Shown here piece by piece: positions 1-15,000 of a stretch of 64,000 bases of DNA. The notes beneath the pieces are model-generated. The model did not search any database. It saw nothing but the letters and a program-made list of their open reading frames with translations, and was not told the DNA's origin. Both the position numbers and the translations under genes were made by a program. Source of the DNA: Micromussa lordhowensis (lineage: Eukaryota; Cnidaria; Anthozoa; Scleractinia; Lobophylliidae); assembly GCA_964020085.1 (NCBI GenBank), contig OZ026601.1, positions 7,246,635-7,310,634 of the forward strand, read 5' to 3'. Within the stretch, counting starts at the first letter, position 1. Each line of letters opens with the position of its first letter.

Positions 1-3000
1 GAAAATGATGCTGATCTGGTTCTGGCTCGCCTGCAAACGCTAACGTATTTTCGGCTGTCGCTTGATCCACCCGAGACAAGCGACAGCCGAAAATACGTCT
101 GCATTTGCAGGCTAGATCTATTCTGGCTGTCCAACCTCATTTTCTCCAGATCGTCAATGTATGTTTTTAGCTCCTTATTGATGAGTGCTATGAAGTTCTT
201 GTCCTCTTCAGTTAAATTCATGGCTGGTACTGCGCCACCGAAGTTGTTGTGGACAAACATCAAAGCTCTGCAAAACAGTTCATTTTACAGTCAAAAAAAG
301 GTAAGAAAACAAAGATGCACTTGCCTGAAGGTAGAACGTTTCTCTATGAGCGAAAGTCATGCATTTTCTCTCTCCTGTACAGAGGTTTGGGCATTCGTTG
401 GTAGGTACTTGGTGTCTTTTTCATATAGTGGTTATCTATTGTTTCTCTTTGTCATATAGTGGTTTGCCATTGTTTTCTTAAAAAAATAAACAATAGGAAA
501 AAAGACACCAAGTACCTACCCATTCGTTATAGAACTCCGCTGTGCGAAATGAGTTCAGGTACAGAGTTACATCTGCAGTCACATCGCTCAACGGATTCGT
601 CCCGCACGAAGCCTCTGCGAAAGGAGAGGGGCGCATTTTTGGGGTTGTCTTTTGTAACCGTGACGCTAACCCCCAGTGTAAGCCAATGAAAAGTAGTTAT
701 TCACATGTGCTCATTTTCATGCAAAACAAAGACCCTGTCGCCTTCAAAAAACAGATTTGGTATCAGAAGCACCAGTCTCGCAATGAAATGGAGATAAGAG
801 GGACCTCAGGAAGGTATGGAGACACTGTAACCAGAGCATAGTACCCAATTCCCTCTATGTGATACCCTTGCAGGGAATCAAGGTAGTTGTATTCACTATC
901 TTGGACTGGGTTTTTGTTTTGACGAATACAACTACATGTACCTGAACCTCATAGAGGGAATTGGACATTCCTTATCTAAGGAAAACCTAACTGCTCGCCG
1001 AGATATATGAAAAGGTAGATGAATCGAAACAAGTGTTCACAAATAACGCCTTACCGATTGACGAAGTTGCCAAAGTTGTTGAGAAGTTCAGTATTATTCT
1101 TCTGAATGAAATCTGACCAGCTAAATGCGCTATCCTTTCAAGACAAAAAGCAGAACAAAATCGTTTACTAAAACACTAGAGCAAAGACAAGGCTGTTATT
1201 GGTTAAAAAATCCATCACAAAGAACTCACTTGGTTCTCAGGTCTGACGTAGAGCAAGTAGAATCTCCAGATGTCTGCTGGGATACCCGTGTCGGCGGCAT
1301 CGTTGCCAAACACCCCCACCCCACGACTCTTAGAAAATTTGTCGTCTTCGTAATTGAGGTATTCTGAGGATTAAACAAAACCATTAAAGAAAATTAAAGT
1401 TAGGTGACATATTGTCGGAAAACAAACCGAATCTAATGACGAAACACAAACAAAATATTGCCCTCCAAAAATCGCCTCTACGTACAAGTTAAGAAGGAAT
1501 CCACCAGAAGTTCAAGTAGCAAGTGGACAAAAACTTTGTACCAGGATTATCTACATGTACATCGTACTGCAAGCTACTGTGTGACTGTTTTAAATATCTT
1601 CTCGAAAGAAATAATTTCTAACAACACCAATTGTCGAAAACAAATTTTGTTCATATGAAACACTTGAAAGTACTGGTGAAATGACACTGGTGATGAAATT
1701 TTAGCTGTGTTTGCACAATTTCTCTGGACTTTGAGATAAATTTTCTCGAGTTCCTATGGGAAGTTGTTCTTGCTGTTACTTCAATTATTTGTAGTTTCAG
1801 CTTTTAGAACATGAAAAAAGGATTTTTATACATATATACTTCTTGTATTACCCTGAAGATTAGTGTCGAAATCGTTCGGTGTTTTTACCTATTAGCTTTC
1901 TTATAATAGCAGAAAGAAGGAAAAGCGCTTCTTTCCTTCTTTCTACTCTGAAGCCTCCTGGAGACCACGCGTCCAGGACTCCGAAACCTGTTTTACAGGT
2001 TTCTTACCTGTGGCACTGATGGAATTAAGAAGACTGTAGCTGTCATCTGCGCCAATAAGAGTACAAGGAAACACGACAGTGTGGAAGGGAACGTTGTCTT
2101 TCGCCATGAACTGATGAAGAGTGACCTAGGACATACAATACCATTAAGTTCACTGTGTTGATCATAGAATCTCAGAGAAATCATAAACAAGACAAAGAAA
2201 AGAGTTTACAAGTCGTCACTTTTTCAATGATCTAAAATTTGTCAGAAATTTTGCCCCAGATGTCTCAATTAAAATTCCGAAATTTGTTGGTTTCTGTTGT
2301 TTTAAAAAGCTGCGAAAGTTTCTCAGTTTTCCGAAATTTACAGGATGCGCTATTTTCATGGTTCCACCGTCAACCAATAGAGTGTTTTCACATGACGTGA
2401 CGGCAGCCATATTGGTGTTCCAAATAATCGAGGCGCCGGCCATCTTGGTGTCCCAAACCAATCCTATGGGGGTTGAACTCTTTTCTTATGTAAACGCTTT
2501 CTACATCTACATCTACATTTATTAAGTTGGTAAAATATGTAAGATGTAAGTACTGCAAGTCGCAATTAAATTAATGTTAGTATTGTCAGTAATTTTGGTT
2601 AGTATTGTAAGTAATGTGTTTATTTCAATAAAAAATAAATAAAAAAATCTTTAAGATAACGCAAGAACTACTAGAAAAATTAAAAAAAAAACGATCATAA
2701 AATATATAAATAGATAAATAAACTCACATAATATAGGTATAAAAATGCATGATTTGTAAAAAAGTAGAGTATAAAAATATAATAAACTTAGAATTGAAAA
2801 CAGCCAAGGAGTTTGACTCAGCTAATTCCCGGCGCGGTGAGCTTATTCCATAGCCTTATGGTCCTTAAGAAGAAAGAATAAAAATAAATGTTCTTCGTCG
2901 CCTTATCTTGCCTTTATCTATAACAATGACTCCCTCGAGTTCTAATTTCAGAATGCGGTTGTAGATAGGTATTTAATTCTTTTGTTCCAATAAATTAGCA

Positions 3001-6000
3001 TAGCTACCGGCCAAGTGAGTGAAAATGCTCTATACCTGATAAAAAATTTCTCTAGAAAGTACACTAACATAGAAAGAGTGAAGGTTCGCAAAGCAACAAG
3101 AAACGGTAATGATATTGGTAGAAAGCCCGGTATAGTATAATGCATTTGTTTGATCTTGTTACTCACTTGTTGAGGGTTTTTCCACCATTTCTCCCACTCT
3201 TTAGTGTAGTTAGCTGTGATAGAAAGATACCTGCAACACCAACAAAATCCAGAAAGATCAAATAACCTTCTAATACTCCAAATATTCTTATCCAAGAAAA
3301 AGACAGCTTACTGGAAACAATAGCACTTGAGTCAAGCTTTAGAACTCATTTTCGGACGGAATTCCTACTTTATGCAAGAACTGAACACCGCCAAAATTTA
3401 TTAGCTCACTCGGATTCAAATAAGGAATTGTCAAGAACAAAGTTCGCGGTCTTCCTCTGGCGCCTTCAAAATAGAATCTGGCAAAGGCCATGGGCGACCT
3501 CGTGATCTGTAAAACGTATTCAGCGCAGCCTTTACTAACACTCTAGCCCGCTTTGCGTCAGATGCGCGGGCGGTGAAGAGCGAGTTGGCGAGCGAAGCGA
3601 TCGGACTTTAGGAGTCTGGTGAAGGGGCTTTGCCGCTCGCATGAATATTCTCCAAACCTGAGCCTTCTCGCAGGCTACCAACACTGTAGAAAACGCCTTA
3701 ACGCCTCAACGACTTACCCTATAGGGGCATCAAACCAGACGTAAAAGACCTTATCCGTGTATCCTTCCAGAGGGACCGGGGTGCCCCATTTCAAGTCACG
3801 TGTTATGCACCTTGGTCTGAGGCCCTCTTGGATCCATCCTCGGGTAATATGGCGCGCGTTTGAGGTCCACGTACCTGCAAAAACCAATATTTAGAGAGCG
3901 TTTACTATCCTTGGTTTTCTCGGGTTTACTATTACCTTCTTGATGTTTTTCTTCCTTGGTAGGAATTTAAAATAATTTTTTCCTGCATCTCAAAAGGTAA
4001 ATGTCATGGCACGAACACAACAGCACAAACATTCGCTTAAGGTGGCTCAAAACGGTTTCCAGCATTTATATTTGGATGGGTCGTTATAACCATTCTTTAT
4101 CACTCGATGCTGCAATCATGGTATCAAAAAAATTTTCGAAAACTTAACGTGGCTCTGAACCCCATGTAAACTTTGCCAAAAGTTGCATCTTATCATGCTT
4201 ATCAAAAGTTGATAATAGAAAATAATTAAGTGTGTTTTTAAGAGGTCGTCCTGTTGCTATGGTAAATTATTGTGTCACGAAATTGATACCAACGTGGTTA
4301 CCAATGATTGGGCAGTTTTTTGATGCCATGATTGTAGCATCAAGTGATAAAGAATGGTTATAATGACCCATCCAAATCTAAGTGTTGGAAACTGTTTTGA
4401 GCCACCTTAAACTTACCCTCCAAAGATGACTGCTCAACCCACTGTTGTAAAGACGGTTCAAGCTAAAAAATTGGAAAAAACAAAGATTAAAACCTAACCA
4501 AAGAAACTATAAAATGATACAGCTCATGTTCCTTGCATTATGCTAGGTTACCAACACGAAAATCACAGAAAAAAAAACTAGCATTTAAAATTCCGCTTAG
4601 CAGTCATCAGTTGGGTCACGCGTGACTTTGTAAAATCGCGTTCAGACTGGGTGACAACTGGCACGGAGAAGCGTAACGTGACAGCACTAACTAACTTCTT
4701 TAGAAGAGAGTTCTAGCTACTGTAACCTCTGGGCATAGCGCACATTTTGTTGTGGTATTTTCTTTTGTTATGGGGTATGGTAATATATATTATAATATTT
4801 GTTCTATTTCAGAGCTACCTTAGAGACCTCCGATTTATGATAAACTGGGCAATTTTTCTGTGTACAATTTAAAAAACACGTAATTAAAAGGCTACCTTGG
4901 TCAAATTCAAGAATAAGTGCTTGCTACTTCTAACTTTTGGTGTTCCTCCGCAAACTTTACATCTAGGCTTCTGTAAAACAAAATAATTAATTGGCTGTTA
5001 GCAATCAAACCACCTTCAGGGACTGCTCCTTGTAAACAACCAACTGTCTGAAGCGAACACATCAAATATGATACATTCTCGTTACCTTCAGTTCAATGGC
5101 GTTTATAAGCTTTCCACAGGCATCGCACTGGTCCCCTCTGGCATCCTGAGAGAAATAATTAAATTTTTCTTAACTTACTAAGTGAAAATGCTTTTGAAGA
5201 TCTTGATAACAACAACATAGTGTTCAAGTAACCGTGATGTGGTCTTTAATGCTGACATTAAGTAAGATTTTAGTAAAATCTTAAATGTGTCCCACCTCAA
5301 AGTTGCAGAAAGGACAAGTGCCTTCCACAAAACGATCAGCGAGAAATCTGCAACAACATGAAATAGGAAAAATGGCCAAGGGCTAAAACATCACATGAAA
5401 TATGAAACGTGAAATGTAAGGAATATTGTAAAATAGAAAGCCTGTTAAAAGATTTTCTAACAACTAGTTTCTTAAACTTTACATAGACCCCTAAGAGGAT
5501 TTTTTTATCAGAGGTAACATTGTCTTCCTCGAGATGTTAATACTTTAGTTTATGATAGTAAGTAACTAGAAAGGTGCTGAAAGACTGAACTAACTTCTGG
5601 CAAAACCTGTTTGCGTAACTGGTAAGACAGGTATTCATAGTATCAAAGCAGTCTATGAAACTCTTCTTGAACGTTCAAATGAAAGTTACTACGTCACAAA
5701 TGAAGAGGGCGGGTCTGTATTGAATCTTAATAAGACCGACTCACAAAAGTTTAAGATTGTGTAATAGTTTATCGAATAAATAACTAAGATGAATACAGTT
5801 CCATCGTCTAACAATTTTCAAACCATCGACTGGCACAATATAACATCATTTCCTAACCACTCAGTCACTTTAGATTCTTAGATTCCGCATTCTTTGAATC
5901 GGTACTGGAAAACTACATGTTTCTATCTAATGGAGCGGGTATTATTATTGTATTATTATAGTACCTTTTACAATCGACGCATTGAAGTTGCTCCAGAGTA

Positions 6001-9000
6001 TCCTCTACTAAGTGATCTAGCTTGTGAAGACGCCAGAAAATGTCCTGAGCGATCCTAGTGACAAGATAACACGGTCAGGTAATTCCTGAACTAAGCCTAA
6101 ACATCTTTAATGAGCGATCTTTACCCACATTAGTTTTTACATCTCAAATCTTGATATTCAACTAATTTAAAACAGCTGAATATAGCCAGAAAGAGCACGC
6201 AGAGTTTTGTTTAAATCCCAAGTTCAAAGGAAACGGTTCAAAATCTCTTTAAAACGATGGGTTCGCAAGTTCCGACATTTAGTGTAGTGTATAGTATATA
6301 CTAGACGCCTAGTTTGGTCGGAACTCTTGTCTCCCAACCATAATTCTGTGTCTGTTTAAGGCAGTCGACGATTTTCATTTTCTCTTGTTTACTCAAAACC
6401 ATGGCAAGTTGGTATGAGCGGAAAAACGATGAGGTAGAGAAAGAAGCTACGAACACTTCAAAATTTCCGTCAGATCGTCAACGAGAAATTTAAGAAAGCC
6501 AGTAGCAGAGTGGCCGCGCTAGAGTCTACTCTCTTCTGCTTTGACTGGTCCCCAGTTCTTGCCGTTTTTCGCTGCGTGCTTGATTTTACAAAACAAGCGA
6601 CTGCTGCGCTCCATACAGGCTTGAACATGTATAACTTGGAAATAAAGAAAGGAACTTTCCCACTTACAGTCACGAAATCAGGGGCTTAGAGAGACCCCCC
6701 CCCCCCAAAAAAAAAAAAAGTTCGCGCCACATACTCACTCGGTTTGTTCTTCAGTGGTCGTCCTTCCAAAGTAATCAAACCTAATCTTAAACCATTCGTA
6801 AACTTCCTTGTGAAGTTTAAAATACTTGTCACAGATCTGCTGGGGTGTTAAGCCTTCTTCTAATGCCTAGCAACAAAGCCAAAGCAAGAATAAAACAAGA
6901 TCATATAAAAACGGATTTCAATTGAGTGTCGTACAACCGAAACCAAAGCAATCAGAACACAGACAATAAAGTGAACCAATCAAAACGTAAGTAAATACAA
7001 GTAGCTGACACAAAGCGCGGGAAAACGCGTTCGAGCGCGTCAAGATTCTTTTTGGTTTCACTTCTGATTGGATGAAAAAGTGGCGCGAGATTTTTAAGCC
7101 AATCGCTTCCAGGTTAGCGTAGATCCAAATGCGAATTACTTTCGACACTCAAGTGAAAACCACTGCAACTTAGGTCTTATGTCAACAACAACAGCAATGT
7201 ATCCAACGCAAAGTAGGGTTTGGTAGATATATTGCTGATTTGCTAAAGACGCGAGCAAGTTACAGTTGTTAGAAATTCTATTCATTCAGCCGATTCATTG
7301 TAACCTGTTTTAACGAATTCAGTCAATTCCACTCTGATCTTTCAATGCCGAGTTTCTCTGTGCAATCAGCATAGAGTCTCTAGGATTCTAAATGCGCGAT
7401 TTCGGTCGTATTTTGAATTAAAAACCAGTAAATTAACAAGTATTGAACATTTACCTTAGTTTCAGTAGCTGTGCCGTATTCATCTGTCCCACAAATGTAT
7501 AGCGTGTTATACTGACGAAGCCGGCAAAACCTGTTAAACAATAAACCCAAAACTGGTAAAAGCACTGAGCTAGATACTGTCAACAAAGCGTTTAATTCTT
7601 TCCCTCGAGTTCAAGAGTGGTCTTCTATTTACTATCGCACAACACTAGAGCTCTTTTCAGTTGTGTCGTTAAGTTAACACGAAAGCTATATCACACTGGC
7701 CAATCAAAACAGACGAAGCGGGAGGCAACACTGCTAACCAATGAGAATTCAAAGAAAATTCGCGTAACCGGCACCATGCGAATGAAAATGCACGTGACCA
7801 AAGAGTGATCGGTTTTTATTTCACTCGTGATTGGTTGTGTAGGTGACACGATTGTTTTTAATCCAATCACATAGCAAAGATACTCCAGAAGTTATTGCTT
7901 TACCAGTGTGCAATAACAATGGTTTTTTACCACGTACACAAAGAAACCAGTTCGTCAACGGCTTTTACAAATGGTAAGCAAAAGTTCCTGATGGTAAGTT
8001 CCGTTCGAATTGGCCATTTACCATTTACTCTCAGAAAGAGAGTTCGAGTTCAATCTGATCATAATTCCAAGATGGCGGTGACGAATTGCAAATCGTAAGC
8101 TCATTTTCCACTCGGATATTTCGGTTGAAAATTTTGGACTACCTTTTAAAACGTTCCGTTTATTTCGAAAATTTTCCAGTCCGTCGAGCCAAGTTTGTCT
8201 CATCATTAACATTCTGACCAAAATTTCCGGAGTTTTTCGGTAAATGGTAAACAACGATCAAGTCCTTTTAAAGAAAACTTTCCAACTCAAAAATCGCAGG
8301 TTTGATCAGGTTTCAGACACAGGTTGCGACCAAATAAGGTGCCCTTAACTGGATAAGGTACCTGGCAAATACGTCAGCACTGAGGACACAGCCAATGATG
8401 TTCCCCAAATGAGGCACATTATTCACATAGGGCAAGGCGCTGGTGATCAGAATGTTCTTGTCTCCTTCTATGGGAAGACTGTCAAATCAAACAAGATGAA
8501 TGACTTTAAACTAGGAATTCAATTGAAATTATTCATAGGCAGTAAGATATACATGAAAAAATCGATAAAATTGTTCTCTAAAACAATGTTTCTTCTGAAA
8601 TTCAACGCCGAAAAAATAGAAAAAATTATTGCACTGTTAATACAAATTCAATGGCGCATCTGTCTTCAAAGATAGAGAAGAGTCCTTAACTAATATCTTG
8701 TTGGTAGTTTGCAACATGAAAACTCAAATTCCATTCGTCGACTGTAGCTTAAATTTGTCATTAACACTTATGCTGCTGAAAGTGAAGAACAATCAATAAT
8801 TTCGTTTATGCTGCTGTAGATCATTTGAATTGCAGATCAGTGAGGCAAAAGAAATAAACGTTGTCCGGTGGATTGAGACTGTGGAGTATATACTGATTTT
8901 ATAATTAATGATGACGTTGGTTAGTTAAAAATTGAGCAGCTTACATTGGGTCTACAAGCCGGCGTGTTTTTGGATGGTTTTTACAGCCATTGTTCCAGCT

Positions 9001-12000
9001 CTTGACAGCTTCGTCAATCTCCTCCTTCGAGCAAACTTTGGTCTGACTTGCCTGAAACAAAAGGAATGCATGTTTATTAAGGCAAGCAGAACTAAACTTC
9101 ACTCTGCAGTAACATTACAAAGTCAAGAAACTTGAAACAGAGCTGCTAAATCAAAGTAATCATTCCCCTAGCTAGTCCTAGTTAGTCAGGCATGGAGTGT
9201 AAGTGAGTGGAGGTAGTTTTGTAAAGAGTGAACAAGTTTGACAGTTTTCTGTTCTCTCATTAGTTTTAGTATCAAACGCTCAAAACAGTGTTTTGCCACG
9301 TTTCCACACACCTCAAAGTTCATCAAAAATACTACACTGTGCATTGTACTTTCAACTATCATCTCACTCGGTGTTACAGTTTAGAAATGTGGTAAAACAC
9401 AGTCTCTTGACTTGTGTTTGATATAAATTACATTGAGTGACAAATAGCAGATTGCACAAAGTACCTTATGGCTAGTATTTTTCTGCCTGAGTAAATGAAT
9501 AAGTACAAAATCTAATTCCTAATAATGAAGCAGTTGATCCTAACCCACCTCCTCCAATGGAGCAGCAGCACTCTTGTTTTCCTGTTGAGATGCTGGTGAC
9601 CCTAAACAAGGCAACAAAATTTCTTTTTTAACAAAACATGGCATTGCTCTACACATGGTGTGATGTTTCAAACTTGTCAGGAAATTACTACTGGCAGTGG
9701 AGGTGTGAAGCAGGAGATGGGAGGCTGAACATTTTCATATTTTACATCAGTGCGCTTATGCAATCAGACGGTACATGTATAAGGGAGGCTAGGGCGGGTA
9801 TTATTGTACATGTAGGTTACCAGGACTACTGCTACTCCCCCCTAGATGGAATGGTAGTCTGTTGTAGGTTACTCCTCAGCATTCTATCAGGCTTCGCAAA
9901 CAATTCACTGACATGTATATGTTGCAGGTCAAAATGAAATTCCTTTGTTCTTTACCCTAATTATTCATGGACCATGAATAATTATTAGGGTTAGAAGACA
10001 AAGGAAATTGAGAATCAAACTAGGTTAAAATCATTTTAACCTGAATTTCATTTTGACCTGCAACATATACACATGGGTGGAGAAAGGCACTGTGAGAGTC
10101 AAGTGTCTAATGCCCAAAAACACAACACAATGATCTCGGACAGGGCTTGAACCCAGACCGCTTGATCCAGAGTCCAGTGAACTAACCATCAGGCTCTGAT
10201 TGCTTTGAAAGGTGGATAACACTATCCGCTGGATAAATCACTATCCAGTGGATAAGTGTTGACAAAACAAACCGTGTTATCAACTGGATAGTGCTATCCA
10301 CCTTTCGAACAACTGGGGCCTGGCCACTGCACCTTGCCCTAAAAGCCTTGTCCAATTAATTTTGTTCTTTGAGCTGATCAATCAGTCTCATTCTCTCTCA
10401 CCTTTGGCACTCTGTTTGGCTTTAATGGTTTCTTGTGGCTTTGAACTTGGTGGAGTTTGTGTTCCAGACATTGACAGCAATGACTCCTTTAACAAGAATG
10501 ACAATAATTTATTGCTCATTAATAGAACATTGGAGTAAACAGAATCAACTCAAAAATGTTAATCTGTAACTGTGCTGTTTGTTAAACTACCAGTCACCAA
10601 CATTTTAGCCTTTCTCTCTCTTTACTCTTGACTCCTATCTCCATCTATTGAAGTAAAATTAAATCTTAATTTAATATTAGTAATTACCTTAAATGCAGAT
10701 ATCCCTTTGCTTCCTGTCACTTCTGATTCACTTTTACAGAAATCATCCTGAGTCATAAGCTGGCTATGCCATCTTGTTATATTACTGATGTGTGTATCTG
10801 TGGCATCAAGAAACATCATATTTAACAGGTGGTGAATGATAAATGCAAGACTTTGCAAGAAGGCGAGACTACAGTAGCGATGTTTTTATGTGAGCCTGAG
10901 ATATTTGTAACTTTTTAAATTGTGAGACTGAGACTTTAAGGTGTTTGGAAAAAAGTGCGAGACTTTCAGACTCTAAGACATGCGACTCTATGAATGTGTC
11001 ATTTACAAAAACAAACAAATAAATCATTACTTTGAGACTTTCTGAGCCTTGCAAAAAATCAAGACTCTGGACAGATTTGTGCAAAATTCAAGACTGTAAG
11101 ATACGCATACATGTAGGTGCTAAAAAGACGAGACTGCAAAACCCGTAAAGTTTGATTAAAACTATGCAAGACCCATGCTTTTTTAAGGATTGCTCACCAC
11201 CCCTAAAGACATATTACAACGTAAAAACTTTGTTTCTACACTGCAGCCACACACTGTACTGCAAGCTGGGGAAACAATTTCTCATGGGACAACTGAAGCA
11301 AATAATAAACTACATGTATCGAAACAAATCAAAGTCAATACCAGAGAAGGCAGATTCCTTGATGAACAAAGGATGAAGAGAGCCCCAAAGAATAACATCA
11401 GCTAATCCAACTTGATCCTTAAGCCAAAAAATAGTAAGCTGATGAATTTCTTGTGTCAAGTACATTGCCGTCGAGTATACAGACAATAACCTATGGTGTA
11501 CTTATTGTTCATTTACTTAAGATATTAATTAAGCATTCATCATATTCTGCCAGATTCCTCCATGATGAGTTTGTCTTGACTAGTACATGTCAATTGATCA
11601 CAGTTCCTCTAACCAATCTCAGTGTAAACCCAAAATTAATGAAAGTAATCATTCAGATCAATCAAAAAGGACACAGCTAGATAATCCTGTGAACTAATCA
11701 AGACTCATTTGAAGTATTTTTGAAGTATGTAACCAACACAAAGCACAGGAAAATCTATGCAAGCAACTCTACACAATGTATATCAATTCATTGTGGTTTT
11801 ACTTCTGACTGGATGACAAAGTGCCATGTCTGAGTTTTTTGAAAGCTGATCACTTAAGCGTCATGAGTTATTCAAAACTAAAGCAAATGAGATTTACTTT
11901 TGACACTCATTAAATGAATATCTAAAAACTCTTCTCCCAGTCAAACCACGACCAAATTGAAACTGAAGGGGCTGGACGGATCTAGTTGAACCCCTTAAAT

Positions 12001-15000
12001 TTTTAAAAAAGAGAGACATGATAACACACTGACTTAATTGGTCTCAGAATGCCAGAAATCCCGTTTCTGAGGACTTTGATTTTAAAACATTTCCAGGGAA
12101 GGATGCCCCCAGACGCCCCTACAGGGGACCTCCTTCAATGGTGATCTGTATCCCTAAGCCCCTTCTCTAAAATCCTGTGTCCGTACCAGAGGAGGCAGAA
12201 GGAGGAGCAGGGAAGAAGATACATGCAGAAATCTGAACAAAACAAATCAAAAACAAAATACTTAATGAAGGGTGGAAGTGCAAGAGTCTTGTTTTGATCC
12301 CTTACAGTGCAACTACTCTAACCAAGGCCACCCGACAAAATTTTCTACAAATTTAACAAATGAAAATCGTAGAAGTTAACAATAGTTTTCTAACAATTTA
12401 TCCAAAACGACCACAAATCTGTTGCCTTTGCAATGTACAGCTTGATTACAAAGTTAATTTGCTGGAAAACTATTGTTTAACCTCTGTGATTTTTATTTTT
12501 GTCAGGTGGCCTTGGATGGAGTAGTTGCACTTTAAAAATATAGACAAGCAGTTAGTACTCAGTTTGAATTAATACCCCAGAGAAAAACTTCTGTGATGAT
12601 AACTCTCCATCTGCATGTCTCAACAGAGTCCTCACATCCTCTGCATGACCACTATCCTGTCTACCCAAGCCAATGGATGCCACAAGATGAGAGAATAGAA
12701 TGGGCTGCAATGAAAGAATTTCAGAGTCGTGTCATGCCAACAGAAAAGCTGCTAAGGGAAACAACAGAAACTGAAAAAGACAGTGCAATTCAGAGTTAAA
12801 AATCTTGAACATTTTGGGCTTGCAAGCTGATAAGAAGTTAGATTGACTAACAGTAGCAATCAATTGAACTGGTCAGCAAAAAAAGTAGTATAGGAAATAG
12901 CACGGTTTCTAGGGGTATTTGGGATAAATACCGCGAGTGATATTTCAAAATTGGCCAAAATATCACGAGCCGCCGCGGTGAGCGATATTTGGAGAGTCTT
13001 GAAATATCACGAGCCGGTATTTATACCCCAAAGAAACCGTGCTATTTTTTGTTTATACTACTAGGCAAAGAAATTTCGCATCTTGTAACACTGTCTATTC
13101 ACATGCGGGTGATTGGTTTTACGACAACATGTGATCAAACATGTGATCGCACAAAGGTCACACATGTTCAAATGATTTTCGCTTCAACTGCGATACAACA
13201 GTACTTGAATACCTGTAAATATCTTTTGAAGTGTACATTTTGTACAGCCTAATCATCAATCAAAGTTTATCAATAGATTTTGTAACCGATTCTGCTTGTT
13301 TGGAACTTGGACTTTGGACTCACAAGTTTTCATTTAAGCAGCAGGCCGTGAAAATTGTTGGCTATTTATCGTTTCTTTGGTCACCACAGCAGCGGAAAAT
13401 AGTTTCCAGTGGACAATATATATGTTATGGTTTAAATTTACTTCTGGTTTAATTTTTTTTTAAACCAGTTTAAATTTTTCAAACTAGTTTATCTTTTTGA
13501 AACTGGTTCATATTTTTCAAACTGGGTTGAATTTTTCAAACCAGTTTTTTTTTGTCAACTATCTTATATAAAAAGGGAAAATATCATATCTCTTAACATT
13601 CCTCTAACCTATTCTCTAACCTATTCTCTCCTTTTCTCGCTGAGTCTCTCCTGATTTATTCTCCCATCTACTCTACCCCTTCCCCCAAATCCCCATTAAG
13701 CTTGAATACTAATTAACAGTAGGTTTCGCTTTTTTTTCTTTTTATCTCGTACTCACCGGGATTTGAACCGCCAACCTTTGGATCTGCTTCCCACTGTCAT
13801 TACCACTTGACCATGAAAGCAATGGATGCAAGAGCTCTCATACTTGTTTTAATTATCAGTTCATCACCCCAAGCCCCTCTCATATAAATTTTAATTTATT
13901 TATAAATACATATACATTTTAATTTATTCATACATGAACTTTGTCTTTATTACTAAGAAGCTAATCAATTCCAAATAAGAGCTTAGGCCTAATCAGGTCT
14001 AATCACTAACCTGAGAGCTCAACCCAAACCACTAACTCATATGCAAAGTTCCCAGCCTAACATCAAAGCTAACCATTCTAAATAAGTGCTTAGGCCTAAT
14101 CACTAACTTGAGTGCTTAACCCAAATTATTAAGACACATGCTCACATTCTGCTCAAAATTAAAAATTAAACTGGTTTGAAAATTTCAACCCAGTTTGAAA
14201 AATATGAACCAGTATGAAAAATTTAAACTGGTTTAACAGAAATTAAACCAAAAATAAAATTGAACCATAACATATACATGTTTACGTCTGGTTGCCTGTG
14301 CTTCTAAACTGTTGAATAAAGACTGAAAGGACCCGGTTTTCATTCTCTCACCTTCTTCAATAGCAGCTAAAAGAGCGCTCGACGATAAAGCTATGCACCG
14401 AACTTCGTCAGCTGAGTTGGTTCGCGTTGTAGCTCACTGAAAATATCAGGACTGTATCCTTTGCCTTCCACCTTAAATCGATGAAACAGTGACCCAGATC
14501 TTTGTACATTCTTTGCTGCTTCCATATCTTGGTAATTTCCTTTAGCTCTTGCAGTTTTTTCCACAGAATTTTGAAAATCTTTCGCCATATTGTTTCGATC
14601 ATTTAGGTTTCCATGGAAACTGAAATTTTTACATGTAAGTATTTCAAATTTGGCAGAAATACTACTGGTCTTAGCCAATCGCATTTGAGAAATTAATTCA
14701 TTGTAATTAGAAACATTATTCATTGTAATTAGAGTTGAGGTAGAATAAATGCCTAATTAAACACCAGTTCTTAACTGCCCTTAGATCTGTTGATCTTAAA
14801 CATGTTGTGTACATTCTACTCTTCCACTCCACCCACAGAAAAACATACCTGCAAAGATGTACTCTCCCACTCCACCCATTGATTAATGACTGCTTCCTTG
14901 TTGGGATCAGGAACTTCATTTGGTTTTCTGCCCAGTTCAAGGAGATATCTGTAAAAAGATGTTACTTATAATATTACTTAATTGGTGCTTTGCGCTTGGA

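Noticed and set aside
7895..8254. Possible inverted-repeat element with GTAAATGGTAA
   Set aside because: Short matching pieces on both sides but no clear ends or target duplication; too weak to list.
14391..14723. 110-codon minus-strand ORF in the MARS1 region
   Set aside because: Only its last part overlaps a MARS1 exon (14352-14436), and in a different frame; the rest is intron.
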